Source: Pseudoalteromonas neustonica (lineage in GTDB: Bacteria > Pseudomonadota > Gammaproteobacteria > Enterobacterales > Alteromonadaceae). Taken from it: DNA of 64,000 nt. The stretch covers positions 119,622 to 183,621 of the forward strand of contig NZ_BDDS01000009.1 of NCBI RefSeq assembly GCF_001653135.1. The letters are read 5' to 3'. The position numbers and the translations under genes were made by a program. The notes beneath the pieces were generated by a model, which searched no databases, was not told where the DNA came from, and was given only the letters and a program-made list of their open reading frames with translations. Positions 27,218 through 36,633 of this stretch are shown here, piece after piece (the stretch's first letter is position 1; each line of letters starts with the position of its first letter).

Positions 27218-29797
27218 GTGGAAGATAAAGCAGCTTTACTACAAAAACTAGAGCACAAGAATGCACGTTTAAATGCACTAGTACAGAAGTACAAGCAATC
27301 ACATCACTTGCAAAATGCCCTGATACAATTATCAGAGCAAGCCAGTACTGTTGCCGAATTAAGCCTGCTCTACCCCGCCATACATAACATTTTGCAAGAT
27401 TACGTACCAAGTAAAAGCTTTTATGTTGTTCTACTAAATCAATTTACCAATACACTTGAGCTGTCTTATTTTGCAGATGAAAAAGATGGTATTTCGGTGC
27501 CTCTTCATCAAGACCATAATTTTAGCTATGGGGTTACCGGTTATGTATTTAAATGCGGAAAAACCACCTACTATCAAGGTGATGAAATGCAGGCTGCTGC
27601 TGATAAAGGTTTATTCCGCGTGCTTGGTACGCCTGCGGAACATTGGGTTGGTGTGCCCGTCTACCGAGAGCAAAGCATAATTGGTGTATTAGTTGCGCAG
27701 AGTTACGATAAGCAACAAAGCTATAGCGAACAACAGATAGAGCTACTTGAAGTAATGTCGCTATATCTATCAACAGCAATCGAGCGGGTTAAAAAACGGG
27801 AACTACTCGAGTCAGAAGTAAAAATTAGAACGCGCGCACTCACTCAAAGTAACGAAGCACTTAACTTAGAAGTAGAGCAGCATAAAAAAACCCTAGAACG
27901 CCAGCATATTTTGTTTAAAATCTCAGAGCTTGCAACACAGAGTAAACACATAGAAGAAGTGTACCAACAAGTACATGAAATAATAAAATCAATTACTTAT
28001 GCTGATAACTTATATATAGCCTTACATGACCGAGAGTCTGGTTGGCTGAGCTTCCCCTATTGCATTGATGAGTTTAATCACAATACCCAACCTCGTCCCT
28101 TTGCTAAGGGTTACAGCGAATTAGTGATCAGCACTGAACAAACGCAGTTAATTGATGATAAGCGAGCAAACATTCTCATTGATTCTGGTATAATTGAACG
28201 ACCAACCCAAGTACCTGAATCACAGACTGCCACAAGCTGGCTCGGCGCTCCACTGAAAACAGCGCAAGGTGTTATTGGTCTTATTGTTTGCCAAGCCTAT
28301 AGTAACAAACATAACTTTAGCCAAGATGACTTTGAACTAATTACATTTGTTTCGCATCAAATAGCGACCGTATTACAGGCTCATTTAGCTAACCAAGCAT
28401 TAAAAGAAAGCCATCAAGATCTTGAACTTCGCGTTGCAGAAAAAACAAAAGAAATCAGCCAAACAAATATGCATTTGCATATGCAAATCGAAGAGCGCAA
28501 AAAAATAGAACAACAATTGTACCATGACGCTCATCATGATCCTCTTACAGGACTACCAAATCGTAGTTTGTTTTTAACCCAGTTAGAAAAAACATTACAG
28601 CATTATCAGCGCTACCCTGAGCAAGAGTTTGCAGTACTGTTTATTGATTTGGATAAATTTAAAGACATAAATGATCAACTCGGCCATCAGGCTGGAGATC
28701 AATTTTTAATCGGTGTTGGTGAGTCATTCTCCCAATGTATACGCGAACACGATTTATTAGCGCGATTAGGAGGCGATGAATTTGTTATCTTATTAACGCA
28801 TTTAACCTGTCGCCAGCAAGCTGAAGACATTGCTAAAAGATTGATTAAAATAATGAAAAAACCATTTTGTATGAAAGGAATTTGCGTACAAAGTGGTGCA
28901 AGTATAGGCATTACATATTCAAAAAAGAATTATAAACATACCGATGAAATTATTAGAGATGCCGATGCCGCGATGTATTACGCAAAAAATGCAGGTCGTA
29001 GCCGTTTTGAATTTTATCATCCTCTGCTGAGTGTTAATGCAGCTTCAAGTCATCATGTGTTTGAATCAAGCCACCATTTAGACTCACTCCCGATGAATTT
29101 TCGCAGCTCTGAAATTGTTACCCTTAGTGAACAATATCAGTCAGAAACATTACTTGAAGCATTTGGAGAGCATCCTGTACTTGGCAGTACCAGTTTTGAC
29201 ATACTCAAGAAATTTGCAGCTGATAAAGCGCAACAATTAGAGGTTGAGTTACAACTACTGCGTAATGCATGCGAGCAAGCTAAATCGGCACAATTAGCGA
29301 TGATTTTATTTCCCTGCTCAGGACTACTACTAGAAAAAACGGAATTTAGGGCCTTATGCCAATCACTTAAAAACTTGAATATTAAAAACCATATTTGCCT
29401 GTTATTTAACGAACAAGAAATTCGTTATGCATCGGCGGTACAAGTAAGTAACCTAAAAACTTTAAGCGAACAAGGATATTCAATTGGCTTAAATGACTTT
29501 GCCAAAGACCGTTGCGAGCTAAATTTATTGACCGAGTTACAGTTTGATTATTTATTGCTTAGCTCTACTTTTAGCAAACGTGTTTTGCAGCAAGAAAGCT
29601 ACGATTTACAGCTGCAAGGCGTGTTAGCAATTACGAAAATAAAACAAATAAAAGTCATTGCAAAGGGCCCTTCAATTCTTAATTTTAGAGCCCTACTCGA
29701 TACCCATGGATTATCACTTTTTGTTGGGAAACAACATGCGATAAACATTCCCCTTATAAAAAATGCTCCACTCAATAACGAACAGATACTTAATTAG
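27218..29797 (+). CDS. Double-GAF diguanylate cyclase with a degenerate EAL domain
   Basis: An 859-residue cytoplasmic protein starting with GTG: an N-terminal coil, GAF domain 1 (about 35-195), GAF domain 2 (about 225-390), a coiled linker, a GGDEF domain (about 432-595) and a C-terminal EAL-like domain (about 625-850). The GGDEF site ARLGGDEFVIL is intact, and an RXXD inhibitory site (REHD) lies five residues before it, so it should make c-di-GMP with product inhibition. The EAL-like part lacks the EAL triplet, and its DDFGTG loop reads LNDFAKDR, so it is probably a non-catalytic regulatory module. No membrane segment is seen. Confidence 0.88.
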   Translation: MEDKAALLQKLEHKNARLNALVQKYKQSHHLQNALIQLSEQASTVAELSLLYPAIHNILQDYVPSKSFYVVLLNQFTNTLELSYFADEKDGISVPLHQDHNFSYGVTGYVFKCGKTTYYQGDEMQAAADKGLFRVLGTPAEHWVGVPVYREQSIIGVLVAQSYDKQQSYSEQQIELLEVMSLYLSTAIERVKKRELLESEVKIRTRALTQSNEALNLEVEQHKKTLERQHILFKISELATQSKHIEEVYQQVHEIIKSITYADNLYIALHDRESGWLSFPYCIDEFNHNTQPRPFAKGYSELVISTEQTQLIDDKRANILIDSGIIERPTQVPESQTATSWLGAPLKTAQGVIGLIVCQAYSNKHNFSQDDFELITFVSHQIATVLQAHLANQALKESHQDLELRVAEKTKEISQTNMHLHMQIEERKKIEQQLYHDAHHDPLTGLPNRSLFLTQLEKTLQHYQRYPEQEFAVLFIDLDKFKDINDQLGHQAGDQFLIGVGESFSQCIREHDLLARLGGDEFVILLTHLTCRQQAEDIAKRLIKIMKKPFCMKGICVQSGASIGITYSKKNYKHTDEIIRDADAAMYYAKNAGRSRFEFYHPLLSVNAASSHHVFESSHHLDSLPMNFRSSEIVTLSEQYQSETLLEAFGEHPVLGSTSFDILKKFAADKAQQLEVELQLLRNACEQAKSAQLAMILFPCSGLLLEKTEFRALCQSLKNLNIKNHICLLFNEQEIRYASAVQVSNLKTLSEQGYSIGLNDFAKDRCELNLLTELQFDYLLLSSTFSKRVLQQESYDLQLQGVLAITKIKQIKVIAKGPSILNFRALLDTHGLSLFVGKQHAINIPLIKNAPLNNEQILN

Positions 29798-29826
29798 CCC
29801 AGCCCTGGATAAACATACCCAAACCA

Positions 29827-31845
29827 CTACTCTGGTTTTTTAAGCATCGCTCTTAAATTTGCAACACGAGCTTGGCCTTTTTCCATCCGCTGAGCTTGGG
29901 TATTTGGTGCCTTTCGATTCTCAAACTCTAAATCATCTTGCGGTAGTTCTTGTATAAATCGACTCAACTCGGTTTGTGATGTTTCGCCAAATTGACGACG
30001 AATTTTTGCATAGGTCATGGTCAACTCCTGTTGAGCACGGGTAATACCTACGTACGCCAAACGGCGCTCTTCATCTACATTATCCTCGTCAATACTTACT
30101 TGGTGCGGCAGTAACCCTTCCTCCATACCGACCATAAACACGTAAGGATACTCTAAACCCTTTGATGCATGTAACGTTGATAACTGCACGGCATCGGCTT
30201 CGTCTTCTTCCTCATTACGCTCTAGCATATCGCGTAAAGTTAACTTACTCACAACTTCAGCAAGCGTTAAAGGTTGATTATCAGCATCGCCGGTTAACAT
30301 ATCGGTGATCCAACGATATAATTCAGAGACGTTTTTCATACGCATTTCAGCCGCTTTTGCACTTGGAGATGACTCGTACAAATAGGCTTCGTAATTTATT
30401 TGTCTCACTAAATCTTTTACTGCTTCTAACGTATCGCCACGTACTGCATTATCTGAAAGCTCAACAACCCAACGAGCAAATCCTGCCAGCGAGTTCAAAC
30501 CTCGTCCCTTTAAACGGTAACCCAAGTCATTATCAAAACAAGTAGCAAATAAGCTCGCATGCTTTTCATTGGCCAAAGTGCCCAGTTTTTCAAGCGTCAC
30601 TGTACCAATTTCACGTCGCGGGGTATTTACGATACGTAAAAATGCGTTATCGTCATCTTGATTAACCAATAAGCGTAGGTACGCCATAATATCTTTAATT
30701 TCTGAACGTGAGAAAAACGACATACCGCCACTAATTTTATACGGTATGCGGTTACTCATGAGTGATTTTTCAAAACCACGCGCCTGATGATTACCACGGT
30801 ATAAAATAGCGTAATCTTTGTAACTGGTGCGCTTCATAAATTTATGCGAGATAATTTCTGCAACAACGCGCTCTGATTCGTGCTCTTCATCACGACAACC
30901 AATTACTTTTAACGGCTCACCATTTTCTAAATCACTAAACAGCTTTTTCTCAAATTCATGAGGATTATTGGCAATCAGAATATTAGCCGCTTTTAAAACG
31001 CGCTTCACACTACGATAATTTTGCTCTAACTTGATTAACCTTAAACCTGGGTAATCCTTGCTAAGGAGTACTAAGTTTTGTGGCCGAGCGCCACGCCAAG
31101 AATAAATAGATTGATCATCATCACCTACCACTGTAAAACGCGCACGCTCACCAACTAACAGCTTAACTAATTGATATTGGCTGGTGTTAGTATCTTGATA
31201 TTCATCCACTAACAGGTAACGAAACCGTTGCTGCCAGCGCTCACGCGACGTTGCATTATTGGTAAGCAGCAACGTTGGGATCATAATCAAATCATCAAAA
31301 TCCAGCGCGTTGTAAGCACGTAGCTGAATTTGATAACGCGCATACAACTGTGCAAATAACGCTTTTTGTGGATCTCGCGCTTCGCGAATGGCTTGCTCTG
31401 GTAGAATTAATTCGTTCTTCCAGCTACCTATTTGCATTTTTAATAAGTTGAGTAAATCTTTGTCTTTTTTGAGCTCTTCTTCGGTTAAATCAGCAATCAG
31501 CTGGCTGGTATCTTGATCATCAAACAGCGAAAAACCTGGTTTAAATCCCAGTGTTGTTAGCTCTTTTTTAATGATTTCAAGCCCTAGGGTATGAAACGTA
31601 GAAACCCACAAGCCTTTAGACTCTTTTTTACCTAAGGTTTGAAAAACGCGCTCACGCATCTCTTTTGCCGCTTTATTGGTAAAGGTTACCGCTGCAATAT
31701 TACGTGCTTGATACTCACATTTTTGTACTAAGTAAGCGATTTTATTAGTAATTACACGGGTTTTCCCTGAGCCAGCCCCTGCCAGCACTAGGCATGGACC
31801 ACTAATATATTTTACCGCTTCATCTTGTTTAGGATTGAGTTTCAT
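29827..31845 (-). CDS. rep: ATP-dependent DNA helicase Rep
   Basis: A 672-residue superfamily 1A helicase, close to the E. coli Rep length. Visible motifs: Walker [12 protein letters not shown] near residue 24, motif Ia [10 protein letters not shown], Walker [11 protein letters not shown] near residue 217, motif [16 protein letters not shown], motif IV LEQNYRS and motif [13 protein letters not shown]. Rep is a 3'-5' translocase that clears proteins ahead of replication forks. The frame extends 30 codons upstream, but [14 protein letters not shown] is the normal Rep start, so 31845 is chosen. Divergent from ubiK. Confidence 0.95.
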   Translation of the reverse strand: MKLNPKQDEAVKYISGPCLVLAGAGSGKTRVITNKIAYLVQKCEYQARNIAAVTFTNKAAKEMRERVFQTLGKKESKGLWVSTFHTLGLEIIKKELTTLGFKPGFSLFDDQDTSQLIADLTEEELKKDKDLLNLLKMQIGSWKNELILPEQAIREARDPQKALFAQLYARYQIQLRAYNALDFDDLIMIPTLLLTNNATSRERWQQRFRYLLVDEYQDTNTSQYQLVKLLVGERARFTVVGDDDQSIYSWRGARPQNLVLLSKDYPGLRLIKLEQNYRSVKRVLKAANILIANNPHEFEKKLFSDLENGEPLKVIGCRDEEHESERVVAEIISHKFMKRTSYKDYAILYRGNHQARGFEKSLMSNRIPYKISGGMSFFSRSEIKDIMAYLRLLVNQDDDNAFLRIVNTPRREIGTVTLEKLGTLANEKHASLFATCFDNDLGYRLKGRGLNSLAGFARWVVELSDNAVRGDTLEAVKDLVRQINYEAYLYESSPSAKAAEMRMKNVSELYRWITDMLTGDADNQPLTLAEVVSKLTLRDMLERNEEEDEADAVQLSTLHASKGLEYPYVFMVGMEEGLLPHQVSIDEDNVDEERRLAYVGITRAQQELTMTYAKIRRQFGETSQTELSRFIQELPQDDLEFENRKAPNTQAQRMEKGQARVANLRAMLKKPE

Positions 31846-31958
31846 ATCGACCAAAGAGATTGCATTAAAGACAGCCAATTTTAACGTAATCACTACAATA
31901 CGCCTAGCCAATAAGGTAATATTGGTCATTATCATTTACGCGAGAGTAAGGGACAGAC

Positions 31959-32234
31959 ATGATCAACCCAGCAAAACTTGAAGAAATTGCCAAGCAAATT
32001 TCTAACAACATGCCACAAGGTGTTAAAAACCTTGCCGATACGTTTGAAGCAAAAACCAAACAAGCTATTCAAAATAAGCTTGCTGAGATGGACTTTGTCA
32101 GCCGCGAAGAATTTGATGTGCAAAGCCAAGTACTTATTCGCACCCGTGAAAAGCTAACCGAGCTTGAAGCCAAAGTTGCCTTATTAGAGCAGCAACTCAC
32201 TAGCAGCAATGACAACATTGACTCGCAAGTATAA
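31959..32234 (+). CDS. ubiK: Ubiquinone biosynthesis accessory factor UbiK (YqiC)
   Basis: A 91-residue protein starting MINPAKLEEIAKQISNNMP with a C-terminal coiled coil (TELEAKVALLEQQL), the two-part architecture of UbiK/YqiC (membrane fusogenic amphipathic helix plus trimerising coil). UbiK associates with UbiJ to organise the Ubi complex under aerobic conditions. Monocistronic with its own terminator. Confidence 0.92.
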   Translation: MINPAKLEEIAKQISNNMPQGVKNLADTFEAKTKQAIQNKLAEMDFVSREEFDVQSQVLIRTREKLTELEAKVALLEQQLTSSNDNIDSQV

Positions 32235-32255
32235 TAACGCCCAAAATTATTTTTT

Positions 32256-32285
32256 CAGGCAGCTTCGGCTGCCTGATTTGTTTTA
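32256..32285 (+). terminator. UUCG-loop terminator after ubiK
   Basis: CAGGCAGC-TTCG-GCTGCCTG is an 8-bp stem capped by the extra-stable TTCG tetraloop, followed by ATTTGTTTT, 21 bases after the ubiK stop. Confidence 0.88.
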
Positions 32286-32347
32286 GCTCTTGCATTTACA
32301 TCCTTGCCTATATACGATGTGTATACGTTTTATATATTGGCAAACGC

Positions 32348-32554
32348 ATGGGCATTGTAAAAATCAGCGATCAACTCCACGAAGAAATTCGTAAAGCTAG
32401 TACCACTATGGTGCGTTCAATTAACTCTCAATCTGAATACTGGATAAAAATTGGCATGTTGGCCGAGCTTAATCCAACCATGACCTACGCCGAAATTATC
32501 AAACAACAACTCGCACATGCCAATGTAACAGTGGGAGAAAATTTACATGAGTGA
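32348..32554 (+). CDS. ParD-like antitoxin-type DNA-binding protein
   Basis: A 68-residue protein, MGIVKISDQLHEEIRKAS at the start, with the ribbon-helix-helix pattern of the ParD-like family (antitoxin-type). The following gene is not a toxin but a methionine aminopeptidase, which overlaps it by 8 bases and must be co-translated. Direct repeats TATACG 11 bases apart (32311, 32322) just upstream could be the operator for autoregulation. Whether it regulates or binds the peptidase is unknown. Confidence 0.72.
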   Translation: MGIVKISDQLHEEIRKASTTMVRSINSQSEYWIKIGMLAELNPTMTYAEIIKQQLAHANVTVGENLHE

Positions 32555-33335
32555 GATAATTATTAAAACGCCCGCACAAATTGCACTGATGCGAGAGTCT
32601 GGTCGTTTGCTCGCTCGGGTCTTTGCTTATTTAGACGAGCAGGTAAAAATCGGCATCACAACGATGGAAATAAATGATTTAGTCGAGCGCTATATTGTTG
32701 ATGAACTCGCCGCTCGCCCTGCCAGTAAAGGTCAATACGATTACCCTTATGTACTAAATAGTTCTGTAAATGAAGTTGTATGCCATGGTTTTCCTGACGC
32801 TAAACGAGCATTAAAGTCGGGTGATATTGTTAATCTAGATATTACTCTTGAAAAAAATGGGTATATCGCTGATTCCAGTAAAATGTATATGCTTGGTGAA
32901 GTCTCACCGCTAGCGCAACGCTTAGTTGAGAAAACCTATGAGGCAATGTGGCAAGGGATCAAACTTGTTAAGCCTGGAATAAGGTTAGGCGATATTGGCA
33001 ACGCCATTGCTAACTTTGCCCACACTAATGGTTACAGTGTTGTTCGTGAATACTGCGGCCATGGCATTGGTGAGCAAATGCATGAAGAACCGCAAGTTTT
33101 GCATTACGGAAAACGCAACACCGGGGTAGAACTAAAAGAAGGGATGACCTTCACTATTGAGCCAATGATCAATCAAGGTGCCGCAAAGGTAAAAACCAAA
33201 CCAGATGGCTGGACTGTGATCACCCGAGACAAGAAACTCTCTGCACAATGGGAACATACTATTGTTGTCACTGCTGATGGCTATGAAGTACTAACCTTGC
33301 GAGAAGAAGAGCTCACCAACGATTGTGTAGACTAA
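32547..33335 (+). CDS. map: Type I methionine aminopeptidase
   Basis: A 262-residue pita-bread metalloprotease that removes the initiator Met. The five metal ligands are all visible: Asp in NLDITLE near residue 96, Asp in IADSSKMY near 107, His in CGHGIGEQ near 170, Glu in FTIEPMI near 203 and Glu in QWEHTIVV near 234. It overlaps the ParD-like gene by 8 bases, unlike the housekeeping map of gammaproteobacteria, which usually lies before rpsB-tsf. It is therefore probably a second map paralogue (map2), though the rest of the genome is not visible. Confidence 0.92.
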   Translation: MSEIIIKTPAQIALMRESGRLLARVFAYLDEQVKIGITTMEINDLVERYIVDELAARPASKGQYDYPYVLNSSVNEVVCHGFPDAKRALKSGDIVNLDITLEKNGYIADSSKMYMLGEVSPLAQRLVEKTYEAMWQGIKLVKPGIRLGDIGNAIANFAHTNGYSVVREYCGHGIGEQMHEEPQVLHYGKRNTGVELKEGMTFTIEPMINQGAAKVKTKPDGWTVITRDKKLSAQWEHTIVVTADGYEVLTLREEELTNDCVD

Positions 33336-33343
33336 GCTAAACA

Positions 33344-34147
33344 ATGCCCACTTTATTGGTAAATAATCAACTGTCTCACCTGAGCTTTGAAAAATTCTCG
33401 CCCGATCAACGCTTAGCTGATTGGGTGCAGTGTTATTGGAAAATTGGTGCTTCGGGCGCGCAAACAGCGCAATTGTTTGACGAAAAACTCTACCCAGATG
33501 CAGGCGCAAGCTTAACCATTGATTTTAGCCATGATACGCCAATCGTTAGTTTCACGTTCAATCGCCATACTCTTGCAAAAACCTTTTCTAATCACGATAG
33601 TCTATTAAGTATTCGCTTTGCTCCTACAGGCGCTTACCACCTACTCGGAATAGCATTGCATGACTTAGCTGAAGAGAGTTACTTGCTAGGCTATGACTTT
33701 ACCCCTCGTTGGTATAGCAGTTTAATAGCATGCGTTGAAAAAATGCACAACAGCCCACTTACCAGCCAATTATACCTACTCGAACAATGGCTGCTCAACC
33801 AAGCTATTAGCAATAAACTTGCTAAAAGCAGCACGCTGCAGGTGATACAAAAGCTAATCCAGCATAAGAACTCTGCCACCGATATAAGCAAAGAGTTAGG
33901 ATTAACACGGCGAACGTTAGAGCGGCGCTTAAAAAAAGAAGCAGGCTTGAGCCCCGGCCAATTGCAGCAATTTTATCGGCTCAAAACTGCGCGAGCATTA
34001 CTAAGTAATAGTCACGCCTCAGTAACTGATATTGCATTACAGTGTGGTTATTATGATCATGCACATTTCACTCATTCGTTTCTCAATTTCACCTTTGAAA
34101 CACCACAGCAATATCGCAAACGTAAAATATTAAGCATTCTCACCTAA
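33344..34147 (+). CDS. AraC-family transcriptional regulator
   Basis: A 267-residue regulator: an N-terminal effector-like domain (about 1-150, of the DUF6597 type) and a C-terminal AraC/XylS helix-turn-helix pair (about 160-260), with ISKELGLTRRTLERRLKKEA and the second-helix segment VTDIALQCGYYDHAHFTHSF. The ATG is eight bases after map, so it may be read through from it. The AhpD-like gene that follows after about 90 bases is a plausible target. Confidence 0.88.
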   Translation: MPTLLVNNQLSHLSFEKFSPDQRLADWVQCYWKIGASGAQTAQLFDEKLYPDAGASLTIDFSHDTPIVSFTFNRHTLAKTFSNHDSLLSIRFAPTGAYHLLGIALHDLAEESYLLGYDFTPRWYSSLIACVEKMHNSPLTSQLYLLEQWLLNQAISNKLAKSSTLQVIQKLIQHKNSATDISKELGLTRRTLERRLKKEAGLSPGQLQQFYRLKTARALLSNSHASVTDIALQCGYYDHAHFTHSFLNFTFETPQQYRKRKILSILT

Positions 34148-34237
34148 ACTACCCCACAATGTCGCAAAACTACAAGGCAGCAAACACATAATTACTTAAT
34201 GTATAACCTCAATAACAATTCACTATTGAGGAAAAAC

Positions 34238-34693
34238 ATGGCTAATCGTCTATCCCAACAAGCACTATATACACTGATCCCACGCATTCCCAAGCACCTT
34301 ATAGAACTAGGTAACGTTGATTTTTCAAAAAATAATGCGCTCAATCAAACCATCATCCACTTAGTTAAAATACGGGTTTCGCAAATTAATCACTGTGCGT
34401 TTTGTCTAAATATGCACATTAATGAAGCCAGAAAAAACCATGAAACTCAAGCTCGGTTAGATATTTTAAGTGAATGGCAAGAAGTCGATGCCTTTACTGA
34501 TGCAGAGAAAACCGCATTAGCATGGAGTGAAGCGTTAACCACTATTAGTCAGGCAACTATCACCGACGAAATCTACCAAAGCATAATCAACGCCTTTGGC
34601 GAACAAGGCATGCTAGAACTAACAACTGTTATTTTGGAGATCAATAGCTGGAATAGAATAGCAGTTAGCCTAGAGTTTAAACCTGATATTTAA
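34238..34693 (+). CDS. Carboxymuconolactone decarboxylase/AhpD-like protein
   Basis: A 151-residue all-helical protein of the CMD/AhpD family. INHCAFCLNMHINEA near residue 49 supplies the catalytic Cys-X-X-Cys and the nearby His typical of alkylhydroperoxidase-like members, so a peroxide-reducing or thiol-disulfide role is likely. GAGGAAAAAC directly precedes the ATG at 34238, which is therefore chosen over an in-frame start 13 codons upstream. It follows an AraC-type regulator, a very common arrangement for this family. Confidence 0.85.
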   Translation: MANRLSQQALYTLIPRIPKHLIELGNVDFSKNNALNQTIIHLVKIRVSQINHCAFCLNMHINEARKNHETQARLDILSEWQEVDAFTDAEKTALAWSEALTTISQATITDEIYQSIINAFGEQGMLELTTVILEINSWNRIAVSLEFKPDI

Positions 34694-34714
34694 AATGCAC
34701 ATCAAACGATGGTC

Positions 34715-34747
34715 ATACCCAAACATACTAAAACTATATTTGGGTAT
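34715..34747. terminator. Stem-loop between convergent genes (AhpD-like and carbonic anhydrase)
   Basis: ATACCCAAA and TTTGGGTAT form a 9-bp stem with a 15-base loop. T tracts are weak, so it may be a poor bidirectional terminator. Confidence 0.45.
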
Positions 34748-34750
34748 AAA

Positions 34751-35404
34751 TTATAATGTACGCTTAAACACTTCGACTGAGGCATTTTGGTATTGGCTAT
34801 TTACTTCATCCGCACATGTTACAACTGATCCTAAATCATGCAAATGACCATTAGCTAAACCATACACCCAACCATGAATCGTTAACTCTTGCCCGCGAGA
34901 CCATGCTTCTTGCACAATATTAGTACGGCACACATTACGCACTTGCTCAATAACATTTAGCTCGATCAAACAATTTAAACGCTCTTGCTCGGGCATGTTA
35001 TTTATTTGGCTAAGGAATTTTTCTTTAACATCACCAACATGACGCAACCAATTATCAATAAGGCCAAATTTTGCATCATTAAGCACCGCTTGTACGCCAC
35101 CACAGCCATAATGACCAACAACCATAATATGTTTTACTTTGAGTACTTCAACAGCGTACTGCATAACAGATAAACAATTATGATCTGTATGTACTACTAC
35201 ATTTGCCACATTACGATGCACAAATAACTCACCCGGCATTAAGTCCACAATCTCGTTGGCAGGGACACGTGAATCAGAGCAACCTATCCATAAGTATTCT
35301 GGGTTTTGCTGCATTGATAGAATTTTAAAAAACTCAGGATCGTCTTTGCAAGTACGCTCGGCCCAGCGTTTATTATTCTCAAATAAATTTTTTAAATTTC
35401 TCAT
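34751..35404 (-). CDS. can: Beta-class carbonic anhydrase
   Basis: A 217-residue cytoplasmic enzyme interconverting CO2 and bicarbonate. Zinc ligands appear in CSDSRVPANEIVDL (Cys, and the Asp-Arg dyad) near residue 42 and HYGCGGV (His, Cys) near residue 97. Length and opening MRNLKNLFENNKRWAE match the Can type of gammaproteobacteria. The upstream methyltransferase stop lies 11 bases before the start, so it may be co-transcribed. Confidence 0.95.
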   Translation of the reverse strand: MRNLKNLFENNKRWAERTCKDDPEFFKILSMQQNPEYLWIGCSDSRVPANEIVDLMPGELFVHRNVANVVVHTDHNCLSVMQYAVEVLKVKHIMVVGHYGCGGVQAVLNDAKFGLIDNWLRHVGDVKEKFLSQINNMPEQERLNCLIELNVIEQVRNVCRTNIVQEAWSRGQELTIHGWVYGLANGHLHDLGSVVTCADEVNSQYQNASVEVFKRTL

Positions 35405-35415
35405 TGCATCTCTTT

Positions 35416-36600
35416 TTATGACGGTAAACTTGCTTGGATCAAGATATTACGTGGGGTTAATTGCTTTTCGCAAAATGTTGTCACGCTCACTTGATAACCC
35501 TGTTGCTGCAAATATAAAGCACGATCGAGCACAAGCCAAACCTCAATTGCTCTTCTAAATACATGTCGAACCAGTTCAATGCGATCAGTCACCTTTTTGC
35601 GCATTTTCCCCTTTAGTAAAAATGACTCGTAATCAATGCCTTGAGGTAACTCTAACGATTTTTTATCCGCCGCCCATGCACAAAATGCTTTAAATGAACC
35701 GGAGAAAATAGCTTTATGTACTGAAGGCACACTAACATAGCATTGTGAGCCTGTGAGAGATTTACGCAGTGCATCAAACCCTAAGCGCCATTCAACTTCT
35801 GTCTCACGTATTTTAGCCACCCGCGATGGTGCCGTAACCATTTCCTGTAGCGCTAATTTCAAATCACGATGGCATAGGCGCAGCTCGCTTTTTTTAGCCT
35901 CAACGCTCATGCCTTGATAAGTATCCTCTGTAAATAAGTGATAGCAACACGGTGAAAAGCTGATCTGCTGCGTTTTTGCAAGGCAGGCCTGATACATAAA
36001 CGTTTGATGCAATCCGCCGCAGGCATGCAAAGCAACGGCATGCAGAGCTGGATAAAAATGCTTAGCAACGTTGTCTTTTAACACATCGGCCTGAGTAAAT
36101 CGCATAGCCAGTCCTTGTTGTTGTGCACTTTTTTCACCTTGCTCACATAATGATTGCTGGAGTTCTATACTGTGCACATTAGAGGCTTTGTTAAATGCAA
36201 GCATTCGACCTAAATGCCCTTTCCCCGCACACCATTCTAAAATAGGTAACGCAGGCCGTGGTCGCTCAAGTGCACTGACAAAGTCTTGTAATTGTGTAAA
36301 TTTACGCCCTTTAATACCATTACTTAGCCAAAAAGGATATTCATCACGATCTGTGTTTGCAGCCGTTAACTCACACAAAGAAGTAAGAGTATCCAAACCG
36401 GGTATATAGGGGCTAAAAAGTTGGTAGAGCGCATTCTGATCAGTATCCAGTTCAGCAACCTGTTCATCGCTTAATAAATCAAAAACTGGGACTAACTCAG
36501 GCCATGGTAATTCGTCAAAATCAAAAGCTGTACACTGCCAAAAATTACGGTGTGTTATTAATAGGTTATCGAGGGCTGTAAACTGCTCAGCAAGGGTCAT
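35416..36600 (-). CDS. SAM-dependent methyltransferase domain protein
   Basis: A 394-residue protein with a class I methyltransferase motif, ILEWCAGKGHLGRMLA, near residue 142 and a second conserved segment ALHACGGLHQTF near residue 205. An N-terminal region of about 120 residues and a long C-terminal domain flank it. The Cys pair SPCCYHLF near residue 230 resembles METTL25-type proteins, whose substrates include ribosomal proteins and RNA. The exact substrate cannot be deduced. It precedes carbonic anhydrase by 11 bases and follows the NMT1/THI5 gene by 33 bases, all on one strand. Confidence 0.75.
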   Translation of the reverse strand: MTLAEQFTALDNLLITHRNFWQCTAFDFDELPWPELVPVFDLLSDEQVAELDTDQNALYQLFSPYIPGLDTLTSLCELTAANTDRDEYPFWLSNGIKGRKFTQLQDFVSALERPRPALPILEWCAGKGHLGRMLAFNKASNVHSIELQQSLCEQGEKSAQQQGLAMRFTQADVLKDNVAKHFYPALHAVALHACGGLHQTFMYQACLAKTQQISFSPCCYHLFTEDTYQGMSVEAKKSELRLCHRDLKLALQEMVTAPSRVAKIRETEVEWRLGFDALRKSLTGSQCYVSVPSVHKAIFSGSFKAFCAWAADKKSLELPQGIDYESFLLKGKMRKKVTDRIELVRHVFRRAIEVWLVLDRALYLQQQGYQVSVTTFCEKQLTPRNILIQASLPS

Positions 36601-36633
36601 ATGATCATAAGCGGTAAAATGTGAATGTGTATA

